Positions 40,431 through 49,018 of a DNA stretch of 64,000 nucleotides are shown piece by piece. The stretch is taken from assembly GCA_037783545.1 (NCBI GenBank), contig JBBELK010000297.1, forward strand, positions 1,550,001 through 1,614,000. The letters run 5' to 3'. The translations under genes and the position numbers were made by a program. Positions within the stretch are counted from its first letter, which is position 1. Every line of letters starts with the position of its first letter. Below the pieces are notes generated by a model that made no database searches, had not been told where the DNA came from, and saw only the letters and a list, made by a program, of their open reading frames with translations. This stretch comes from Henricia sp. BOLD:AAB3569. Lineage: Eukaryota; Echinodermata; Asteroidea; Spinulosida; Echinasteridae.

Positions 40431-41269
40431 ATTGGAAATTCGATAGATCTGGACATCACGCGTCACGGGATCTCTAACGTATCTGGCAAGCTCAGTGCTT
40501 ATCAGTCAACCAAGCTAGTATAGAAGAACATGATAGCAAACCTGCGACCATTTCACATCGTGCAGCACTGTTGATAATTTCTGGAAAGCATAGAAATCGT
40601 TTTTCGCGGCATAACATGACCAAATGGATTAAATTACATCAAAATGACTCTGGCGTTTGTTTGCTGAACGCAACAGCCGTCTTACTTCACAGATTTGCGC
40701 GGATTTTCTCCGGGCATTGTAACGTCGATTAGCAGAGTGGAAATTCCCTGAGATCTCAGGATGCTAACCTATTTGTACATGAGAACAAAGGGATGTCTCC
40801 ACAAGAATACACATTTCAGAAAATGTGCAATAGCACACACACAATAGATTTATACACATATATTTGTTTAAAGGTTTGGTGAAATGAAAGTGAACGGTTC
40901 ACACAAATCAAAGGACGAGACTGCTGCAGACAAAGAGGAAAACTCAAATTTGTTTTTTTATTTCAGGAAAGTGACATTTTTTTCTCTACTGTTTATCGCT
41001 AGTCATGGTCATGGAGGGAATTACATTTCAAACATTAATAGTAGCACACTGATCCAAATTACATACTAAACAAACTGATGCAGATCATGATATCAAAAAG
41101 CCACTGAAAGTGACACCAACTTTTGTACACAAGTCTATTGAGATGACATCAAAGCTTTGCTCATGAATATGAAATTCCCGATAGCATAAAAAATACAAAA
41201 CTAGCAATTATATTAAAACGCAACTATTAAATTCTCTGAAATTCATCAAAATGTGTAAAAAAACCTAAT

Positions 41270-41440
41270 GTTTTGTAAACTAATTTATCTGGTTGCATAA
41301 AGCAGTGCAGTAATTACACCAACCTTTGTTGCTTCCCACACAATTGAAAATTCCCCGTTTTCTTCCCATGGATAGTATTTTAGGGATGTATTTTATATGA
41401 TTCTTAGGTTAAAATGAAATCCATTTTCTGGAAAAATCTG
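41270..41440. repeat. Dispersed repeat, also at 54770-54950 and 57530-57710
   Basis: The three copies share AAACTAATTTATC, CATAAAGCAGTGCAGT, ATTACACCAACCTTT (or similar), a GTATTTTATAT word and GAAATCCATTTTCTGGAAAA. The ends are not sharply defined. Confidence 0.65.
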
Positions 41441-41651
41441 AATATTTGAAAGTGCAACAAACTTTGTCAAATGTTGTCTTCCGAGGTGGTTGACAGATTT
41501 TTTAAATTGGCCTATTTTTGTGTGTTTTTTGGACAAAATAAAGCCTTGACACGCAGGGTTGTAGGTGACGCACGCGCTAATGCTAAACAAAGTTTTTTTT
41601 TTTGGGCTTTATAAAGAAAAGATGTTCTCGGCTCTTTTGACGGCCTTGTAA

Positions 41652-44254
41652 TTATTTGGTAGCTGTTCCCACGACGTGCGGTCGCATAGGCAGAGGGACG
41701 TATTTAGCATTGCCCCAGTATTTCTTGTAGTGGAACTCGGAGAAACCAGCTTGTTCGATGTGGAGCCAAGGTCGGTTCATAAGCCGACAGCCATCGAAAA
41801 GGTAGGACCATACTGGGCCGATAAACCACTGTAGGGTGCTGGTCCAAGTAGAGGAATCTGCAGCAATGTGCTCAATAAAGTACAACTTCCCTCCCTGAAA
41901 AAAAACAATGATAATATGAACTTATAACACACACTTATCAGGGGAAACTCCCATCAAGGTGCATACGCTATCATTACCCCTGATCATAGGGCTCCATTAA
42001 ATCAGTTTTATACCATCTCAGCTCCATGGGAGTATACAGCCCCGGCTGCCTTAGGCACTCAACGGCTAATCAAACACATAAACTTTTGCTACCCTCTCAG
42101 GTACCCACGATTTCCAGTGCCTCCCCCATCAGGTACTTGTGTGCCCCCCACGAAAAAATTCCGGTACGTGTATTGCCCTAAAAAAGGCAAGGAAAAGTAC
42201 CTAACTAGTAAGTGACTGGACGTCTGCTGAGTGCTGTATGCCCTGATTATGCATGTATATGTGCAGTAAACTATCGTTATAACACCCCCTGATATAAAGC
42301 TCTTCTCGATATAAAGCTCCTTTTTCTAAGTACTAGCCATTATTCTCTGCATTGTGTATGCACTGGTTATAGCGCTCTCTGGATATAAAGCTCAAATTAT
42401 TTCGGTCCCTTAAAGGCAGAGGCTCGTCAGCAATGCGCGTGCGCCAAATTCGTGCCACGAAATACGCTGCTCCATGCCTTTGCTATATAGAGCTGCGTAT
42501 TTCGTGGCACGAATTTGACACGCGCACATTGCTGACGAGCCTGTGCCTTTAAGAGCGCTATAATGAGAGTTTACTGTTTCTCCCCCCCAACCCCCAACCC
42601 CCCTCACCCTGAGCGACAAATTAAAAAGCTATGCTCCCCCCAGTGAAAAAATCCTGGCTACACCGCTGGGCTGGAGTGAAAACAACCGTGTGCCCATAGT
42701 GACAAGCGAAGGAACAAAGCCGTTGTCTATGCAACACGTATCGACACACGTAATAACTGCCCCGTATCAAAGCATAAACAAATCAAATTTGTTTTCACTC
42801 CACCAGTCACGGTGCTCTGCCCGTATACAATAGCATAGCATAGTACCAGGCCAGGATGTGCGACCGACAGAATTTGTAGAATGCTGTACAATTTGTATAA
42901 TGCACACGTACTGGCTTCAATGCACGTTTTGCTTCTCTCAGAATAGCACCAGCAATAACATCTTTAACACTGCACAGAACCAATGTGATCACGACCGCAT
43001 CCACGCTGCAGTCATCTACGTAGTCGTGGAGATTCTCGGCGTAAGCCACCACCGTTCGTTGGAGCCGAACACGGGGCGAATGCTTGGCCACGTTCTGCTC
43101 CAATAACGTCGCGAAGTGTCTGTTCGGTTCCACTCCAATCACAACCGAACCGTCCGGGTAGAACGCGAAGTTGGCACCGGAGCCTACTCCAATCTCAAGA
43201 ATAACCACAGGTGAATCTTTGTCTGCCGGGTTTTCTGGAACATGTATGTGACAAACATTTTAAAATTTATTCCAAAATGAGCGTGTTTCATCCAGCATAT
43301 TTGCAAACGAAAGGTGAAAATTTTGGCACGAAATCTCAACACACAGTTGACGACCTCAAATGACTGGACTCGACTTGAGACTCGAACCTCAATTGACTCG
43401 ACCTGACTTGGGACTTGAACCTTAAATGACTTGACTTGAGACTCGAACCTCAAATGACTTGACCTGAGACTCTAACCTCAAATTACTTGACTTGACAGTT
43501 ACCATTCTACATGACATGACATGACCCAGTTATGCAGGCACCGCTTTCTCTTCTGCACAGGCACCCATAATTGTTTGCTGTTAAATTATTCATGTGCTTC
43601 CATATTTTATCAAACTTTTTTCTTACGGAGTAATCAAGACGAGTTTTTTAGTTCACGTCGCGAGTGTAGGTACGCCCTCTGGCGGCTAAAATGAACAGTG
43701 CGTATGTGGGAATCGCAAACTCCAACAGTAAATTCGGTCTTGCATCAAGACTATACACGAATGCAAGATTCAGGGTTTAGACTCACTTTGAAATTAGCTT
43801 GAACAAATTTACTTGACCCAACCAACATCCTATATCCTTGACTTAATTGACTTGACACTCGGTGGCCATTTGACTTGACTTCGGACTCGAATAAGGCAGT
43901 TTGACTTGACTTGGGTTGGGACTCCGGGGCAGTCATGGCAGAACTTTTTGACTTGACTTGACTTGGGACTCGAGCAGAGGGAGACTCGTTTAATACAACC
44001 CTGTGTGAGCGTTTAATATTGCAGAATTCACACATACCTAGAACATGTCTTATGTCTTTGAAGAGATCTCGCTTAATCTGCGAAGCACCTTCGTTGAGTG
44101 TTTGAGTTAAGCGATCCATTATCAGCGGGAAAATCATGGGGTAAATCGCACGTTTTAGCAGGTGAAGAATCAGCAGGACACCGCATAGCGCCAAAACGGG
44201 GACGGTAACTGCAGAATCTAAAATAAATGACAAGGAAGTCCACTCCATGGTCAT
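41652..44254 (-). CDS. METTL7: METTL7/TMT1-type membrane methyltransferase, copy 2
   Basis: Three exons on the minus strand: 44254-44038, 43234-42912 and 41894-41652. Junction phases agree (phase 1 then phase 0), giving 260 residues. It has the same layout as copy 1: start MTMEWTSLSFILDSAV with an N-terminal hydrophobic anchor, SAM motif LEIGVGSGANF, VIGVEPNRHF, LEIG-to-LCSVKDV Rossmann order, GGKLYFIEHIAAD and C-terminal RPHVVGTATK. It carries a three-residue insertion (IAG) after KDV and an extra 803-bp intron after KDIRHVL that is absent from copy 1. An in-frame ATG further upstream (44341) exists, but the alignment with copy 1 supports 44254. Function is inferred as in copy 1: SAM-dependent small-molecule or thiol methylation at a membrane. 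All catalytic-core motifs look intact, so it is unlikely to be a pseudogene. Confidence 0.9.
42262..42574. mobile_element. MITE with CAGTAAACT...AGTTTACTG ends, containing a nested element
   Basis: CAGTAAACTATCGTTATAAC at the left is mirrored by CGCTATAATGAGAGTTTACTG at the right. The fold-back element 42410-42552 sits inside it. A related composite lies at 48562-49018. It is in the second intron of METTL7 copy 2. Confidence 0.7.
42410..42552. mobile_element. Full copy of the AAAGGCASAGGCTCGTCAGC fold-back MITE
   Basis: AAAGGCAGAGGCTCGTCAGC at the left and GCTGACGAGCCTGTGCCTTT at the right are inverted ends. Internal arms ACGAAATACGC / GCGTATTTCGTGGC also pair. It is the best-preserved member of the family in this window. 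Confidence 0.8.
43235..44037 (-). other. Copy-specific METTL7 intron with GACTTGACTTG minisatellite
   Basis: Blocks at 43365-43510 and 43800-43985 are built from ACTTGACTTGGGACTCGA-like words on the plus strand, an imperfect minisatellite. Minus-strand ORFs over them (SQVKS/VQVPSQV-like) are translations of this simple sequence. The intron is missing from METTL7 copy 1. Confidence 0.7.
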
Positions 44255-44411
44255 CCGGTTGCAGAAACTTGAACTTAACGTAGGCCCGTACCTATTGACT
44301 TTTGCCTTACATGAAAATGGTAATGTTTCGCTCTCCTCCAAGTCTCTGGTCGCTCAGACGGGAAATTAGGGGATATCACGCATGGTGGGCGGTAGTCTTG
44401 GCCCAAGACTA

Positions 44412-44576
44412 CTCTAGTCGATATTGGTTTGTGTACGCGTTGGCCATATAGTGCGCCCTCTTGCAGCACTAACGGACCAGTCTTTGCTCACTAGAGTACA
44501 GCAAAGACTGGTCCGTTAGTGCTGCAAGAGGGCGCACTATATGGCCAACGCGTACACAAACCAATATCGACTAGAG
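44412..44576. repeat. 77-bp perfect inverted repeat with 11-nt loop
   Basis: The arms 44412-44488 and 44500-44576 are exact reverse complements as read, separated by CACTAGAGTAC. The arms include GGCCATATAGTGCGCCCTC. The structure lies about 160 bp upstream of the METTL7 copy 2 start codon. Confidence 0.85.
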
Positions 44577-45046
44577 GGCTGCGTTCGGGCGTGTACTCGT
44601 GTTAACACGAGTATACTCCTGCGCGCGCGAACGGCAAGAATAACGACACTCGGGTCAGTGAGAGTATGCTCTCGCTACTCCCCAACAAATGGGGAGTGTG
44701 CTCTTACTCCCAACGAGAGTCATGTGATTTGTACGAAGACGGCGAAATATGGGTGGGATTTTAGGTGAATTTGCTCAACGTGTCAACTGGATAACTGAAA
44801 CAACAACTCACTAAGGTTTGTTTTGGACGGCATCAAAGGTTCTCACGGCTTACGGCCTGTATTTCCTCAGTTTCTTGTGAGCATTTAAACGGCGTTTCTT
44901 GTGCAGTGATGGCACTGGAGACGGCCATCTTCACTGATTGCCATTCGCGCACGCGGACTGCGGACTTGCCGTTCGCGTGATGTGACCCGAGTGCAATGCG
45001 CACGCATTACTCCCGAGTAACGAGAACTGCACGCCCGAACGCAGCC
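44577..45046. mobile_element. Nested TIR element with GGCTGCGTTCGGGCGTG ends
   Basis: GGCTGCGTTCGGGCGTG at the left is mirrored by CACGCCCGAACGCAGCC at the right. The inner sequence includes a GTACTCGTGTTAACACGAGT palindrome and CTTGCCGTTCGCG / CGCGCGAACGGCAAG pairing. It begins exactly where the 77-bp hairpin ends. Confidence 0.75.
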
Positions 45047-45377
45047 GAGTAGTCTTGGGCCAAGACTAGGTGGGCGGAGACGTACACGTTGCACGTATGG
45101 TGTGCTATAAACGACACATTAAATGGCGTAAAGAGATTACTGTGCGGTACATCTACGCTTACACCGTGTAACACCAACGTACACTGGAGCGTTCTTTTAG
45201 CCGTTACGTGATACACGAGTCTGCCGCGCCAGTGGCAGCCACCACTACCCGACTCGCCTTATTTGCCTCATGTGCGGTCATGCATGAAACAATTTATTAA
45301 ACTGCTACCAAAAGACACAGGAGAACTTATCCAAAATACATGTCAAAACATCTCATATAAATATTGGTACACTAATT

Positions 45378-45821
45378 AAAGCGGGCCTCCCACTGTGCGA
45401 TTTTTGCCACGAATTAGCTACGATTGGGTACGATTGTGTGTAGAGTCTATAGGCAGTCTCCGATAATTGTACCAATTCGTAGGAAATTCGTGGCAAAAAT
45501 CGCACAGTTGTTGTTGTTGTATATTTTATGGCATCTTTGGCAACTAAGGCCCTTTATGCCATCAACTATACGGTTTTAGCTTTAACTATACTATATTATC
45601 AACTTGAGATGACGAAGAAGGAGTTGCAGTTTTAGAAGTGGGAGGAAAACCCCCAGAGAAATGCCCCAGGGGAAAACCCACGCGGTCAAGTAGGGACTGC
45701 AAACCCAATCCACATACACGCCCCGGATTCGAACCCGGGACCCCAGAGGCCAGAGGTGAAAGGCGAGGAAAGAACCCGTACGCCAACCCAACCGCCCAAA
45801 TCGCACAGTGGGATGCCCGCT
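45378..45821. mobile_element. GCGGGCCTCCCACTGTGCGA MITE split by a SINE
   Basis: The left part 45378-45507 and right part from 45809 together make the same element as the intact copy at 48783-48932, with AAGCGGGCCTCCCACTGTGC ends. The interruption is the SINE at 45508-45797, bounded by the duplicated AAATCGCACAG. Confidence 0.85.
45508..45797 (-). mobile_element. tRNA-derived SINE with 11-bp target-site duplication
   Basis: Direct repeats AAATCGCACAG at 45497-45507 and 45798-45808 bracket the element. On the minus strand it starts TTGGGCGGTTGGGTTGGCGT, has box B GGGTTCGAATCCGGGGC, and runs to a TTG-type simple repeat (CAACAACAACAA on this strand), as in LINE-mobilised SINEs. A diverged fragment (AGTGGGAGGAAAACTG, CCACGCGGTCAAGTA) lies at 46475-46560. 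Confidence 0.85.
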
Positions 45822-45835
45822 ATATGGGTACTGGC

Positions 45836-46267
45836 TCACACAATGATCTTATGATTTGTGTATCCCAGCACGGTATGTGTTGTAAATTTAAGGGACTCCC
45901 CCCTCCCCCCCACGCCCCCATACCTCAACACACTCTTCCCTTTTGTTAACGCACCGATGCCCCCTAAAAAATGTTTGAGCCACAATAGGGGAACAATGGT
46001 AGGGGGAGTCCCTTTGCCACATATCGTGTTGCATAATGTTGGACTGTATATCAGAGGTATTTGGAAAGAAACATGTTGACAACAACTATATGCAATAGAC
46101 TGCCGAAGTGAATACGTCATATTTTGTTAGTTGCCTATAGGCAATGGCTCTATACACTAAAACATCACTGAACCCTATCCCTGCCAAAGTGCAATGGTAC
46201 TTCTTCCGACGGCCATGACGTTTAGAGCCAATTACAGAGGCAACACGTCACACTTCGGCTATCTATA
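45836..46267. repeat. Segment duplicated at 47572-48062
   Basis: Runs such as ACAATGATCTTATGATTTGT, GTATTTGGAAAGAAACATGT, TTGCCTATAGGCAATGGCTC and CACGTCACACTTCGGCTATC occur in the same order in both places. Each segment contains a TGTGGCA MITE (45868-46030; 47610-47828). Confidence 0.8.
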
Positions 46268-46452
46268 AGGGGCACGATATGTGGCAGCGGGCATCCCCCC
46301 TACCATTGTTCCCCCATTGTGTCTCAAACATCCAAGGAATTTCAAAGGAATTCCTTTCAGTTTTTAGGGGGTGTTGGTGCGTTAACAAAAGGGAAGAGTG
46401 TGTTGAGGTATAGGGGCGTTAGATGGGGTTCCTTTGCCACATATCGTGCTGG
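46268..46452. mobile_element. TGTGGCA-family MITE
   Basis: GGGGCACGATATGTGGCAGC ... CCTTTGCCACATATCGTGC are inverted ends 185 bp apart. It is closest to the copy at 5503-5690. It lies at the right border of the 45836-46267 segment and is missing at the same point in its duplicate. Confidence 0.75.
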
Positions 46453-46559
46453 GTATAATGAAGGAGATATAGATACACGTTTTTGAAGTGGGAGGAAAAC
46501 TGTACTGCAGAGAGATCTCCTGGAGGAAAAACCACGCGGTCAAGTATAGGAACTGCAAG

Positions 46560-46849
46560 GAATATAGAACCCAGGACGTTGGGTTTGCTCAGTTTGCGAG
46601 AGCCGAATGTTTTGTTACCCGTGGTGGGTTGTTCGCCAGCGGAGTGTGTTGATCTTCAGTGCTGAGTCTGTTGTGTTCAATTCGGGAGCGAGAACCGGCT
46701 GCGTGTGTGTCGAAGTGGCGGGTGTACCCTTGAGGGTGTGTGTCCGCGTGTAGTGGGCGACTGAGGCCCACGTCGGCACCGTATCGCATTCTCCAAGGAG
46801 TGCCAGGCCCTTTCGGATAAGCTGGGATGATAACTGAGCCGAAACCTAG
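46560..46849 (+). other. CpG-rich block ending in a strong splice donor
   Basis: This stretch is much richer in CG dinucleotides than its surroundings and ends CCGAAACCTAG|GTGAGT at 46850, a good donor. It may be a first exon and promoter of an unknown plus-strand transcript, or part of a retroelement leader. No ORF or partner exon is recognised. Confidence 0.3.
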
Positions 46850-47017
46850 GTGAGTGACTTCTGATTTAATTATTGCTATGCGGTTTGTGAGAGTTCGTTT
46901 GTAATAATTGGAATTGGGTGATAACTTATGGTGTCTGGCTAAATGCCCGGATCAAATCGTTCAAATTAATTAATTTTTCGAGTGCAAAGGGGTGGTTTAA
47001 AGCATATTCGTTGTTCT

Positions 47018-47384
47018 TAAAGGAGCATGACCAGAGTTTCTGGAAAATAGTTTTCGATGTAACTTACCAATATTATCAAGTAACTCCCATACACACCTCC
47101 CATGTCCCAAAAATCCGAAAACATTCGCGATTTCCAGTAAAAAATTGAACAAAACTATCGAGTCGGCTTTCAGTGGATAAACGTTGATACTGGAAAATTA
47201 GTTTACAAATAATCGGTGGATTTTCGACGATATCCTCGGAAATATGCGGCCTAGAAGCGCGGGAGTTTCAGTTTCGTAATCAGAAAAATATAACGGATGT
47301 TATGATATAAACATCTCATGACCCATAAGGTAAGTCCAGGGGAGTTATGGGTAAAAAAAGTGATCTGGTCACACTCCTTTAATA
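47018..47384. mobile_element. MITE with AAAGGAGYRTGACCAGA ends
   Basis: AAAGGAGCATGACCAGAGTT at the left is mirrored by TCTGGTCACACTCCTTT at the right. It is about 365 bp, AT-rich and non-coding. Confidence 0.7.
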
Positions 47385-47571
47385 AGCGTTGGTTTAAAAT
47401 TAATAGGCCCTTCCGGTACCATTTGATATGGCTGGATCGCTGTTTAATGTTGATAAAAGTTTAATTCCTGTAAAGTAATAGATTTATACCGTCTCAGTGC
47501 AGAGTGACATAGACTTGAGGAATCCTAGTTATCTAGAGACAATACTATATATGAGTACAGGCTCAGATCAT

Positions 47572-48062
47572 ACAATGATCTTAGGATTTGTGTATGAACT
47601 GTATACCCAGCACGATATGTGGCAAAGGGACACCCCCCCCCCCCCCCCCCTCCCCCCTCCCCTCCCCCACCACCCCCTGACGCCCCTATTCCTAAACACA
47701 CTGTTCCCTTTTGTTAATGCACCAACCACTAAAAACTGAAAGGAATTCCTTTGGAATTCCTTGGATGTTTGAGTCACAATAGGGGAACAATGGTAGGGGG
47801 AGTCCCTTTGCCACATATCGTGTTGCATAATGTATGGACTGTATCAGAGGTATTTGGAAAGAAACATGTTGACAACAACTATGCAATAGACTGCCGAGGT
47901 GAATACGTCATCTTTTGTTAGTTGCCTATAGGCAATGGCTCTATACACTAAAAATCACTTAACCGTATCCCTGCCCCAGTGCAATGGTACTTTTTTTCAA
48001 CGGCCATGGCGTTTAGAGCCAATTACAGAGGCAAACACGTCACACTTCGGCTATCTATAATT
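47572..48062. repeat. Second copy of the 45836-46267 segment
   Basis: It matches the first copy in order from ACAATGATCTTAGGATTTGT to CACTTCGGCTATCTATAA. Its MITE has a nearly pure C tract (about 47632-47650) where the first copy has mixed C/T. Confidence 0.8.
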
Positions 48063-48561
48063 AACTCTAATTTGCCGATCACGCCGTGGTTTGATTGATT
48101 TTTAACAGTGGTCATATTTAAGATACACAGTTCGTGCATTTTGGGTGTGGCACCTCGAAAAATTAATTTATTTGAATTTATATTTTTCTAGACACATAAA
48201 AGTTATTCGCTTTGAAATGAAACATCGACAAAAAATATCGACCAACGTTTAGTTATCGAATAATTACTGTCAATATTTCGAATTATTTCAAGGTATAGAT
48301 TTGCCCAAGTCTGTCCCGTGTCTGGGCAAGTCAATAGACAAGGTGCAAAAACGGCCGTATACAAAACGGCGTTTTCACAGGGTTGCCGATGTATCTGAAG
48401 TTCAAAGTTTGATGTTTTCTCGTTGAAATAAAATAAATGCTTTAAAAATTTGTTAAGTGAAAAAAATTTGAATTTGCTGAGAACCATGGACTGTACATCT
48501 TTAAGCATGTCGGCTCACATCTTACACTCTGTGTATGTAGGTTATAAGTCGTGCATCATTC

Positions 48562-49018
48562 TGATACAGTAAACTTTCATTATAAAGCATCCTTAAAACG
48601 TAATAGGTTATTCAGCGTGCATGTAATCCGAATAAACAAATACTCATCTGCTGTCTCACAATGTGGCCAGCATGGGGGACTACGATGTTTCTAATGCATG
48701 CGAAGCTGCCCCGGGAAGCTACAGGCCACATCGTGATACAGCAGATGAATAAAGCGAGGTAAAACGTCCCAGAAATTACCCTGTGTAAAGCGGGCCTTCC
48801 ACTGTGCGATTTTTACCACGAATTAGGTACGATTGTGTCTACAGTCTATAGACAGTCTCTGGTAATCTCACCAAATCGTACCTAATCGTTGGAAATTCGT
48901 GGCAAAAATCGCACAGTGGGAGGCCCGCTTAAACATGCATTGGCTATAATTGCTCTCTGGATATAAGACTCGCATTAGTTTGGTCCCTTGACGAGCGCTA
49001 TAATTATCGGAGGTTTAT
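48562..49018. mobile_element. Composite MITE overlapping the end of the CNBD2 gene
   Basis: ACAGTAAACTTTCATTATAA at the left and CGAGCGCTATAATTATCGG near 48993 resemble the ends of the element at 42262-42574 (CTCTGGATATAA and TTTGGTCCCTT are also shared). An intact GCGGGCC MITE (48783-48932) is nested in it. By this alignment its right terminus falls at or within the CNBD2 stop codon region (49015-49020), which is AT-rich and diverged, so the border is uncertain. Confidence 0.45.
48783..48932. mobile_element. Intact GCGGGCC...GGCCCGC MITE
   Basis: AAAGCGGGCCTTCCACTGTG and CACAGTGGGAGGCCCGCTT are inverted ends. Inner ACCACGAATTAGGTACGATT and its inverse also pair, so the whole 150 bp can fold. 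It is the uninterrupted counterpart of 45378-45821. Confidence 0.85.

Larger units (their letters stand above)
39320..41651. other. Spacer between the two METTL7 genes
   Basis: It includes the copy 1 promoter side, CCAAT boxes at 39643-39674, a block at 40364-40430 homologous to 45097-45150 upstream of copy 2, and a dispersed repeat at 41270-41440 beside the end of copy 2. No other gene is evident; plus-strand ORF 39646-39975 is hydrophobic but matches no family I know. Confidence 0.5.
44393..45068. mobile_element. Mutator-like non-autonomous element with 9-bp direct flanks
   Basis: The left end TAGTCTTGGCCCAAGACTA and right end TAGTCTTGGGCCAAGACTA are exact inverted copies (19 bp). Both are flanked by GGTGGGCGG (44384-44392 and 45069-45077), a 9-bp direct repeat that fits a target-site duplication. 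Nine bp suggests the Mutator superfamily (inference). No transposase is present. Inside lie a 77-bp perfect hairpin (44412-44576) and another TIR element (44577-45046). Confidence 0.65.
45097..49014. other. Transposon-rich spacer between METTL7 copy 2 and CNBD2
   Basis: No protein gene is supported. It contains a MITE split by a SINE (45378-45821), a duplicated segment (45836-46267 and 47572-48062), TGTGGCA MITEs, a CpG-rich block ending in a strong donor (46560-46849), a MITE (47018-47384) and a composite MITE (48562-49018). 48063-48560 is unrecognised AT-rich sequence. Confidence 0.55.

Noticed and set aside
43184..43453. ORF with SQVKSFKVQVPSQV repeats
   Set aside because: Translation of the GACTTGACTTG minisatellite in the METTL7 copy 2 intron.
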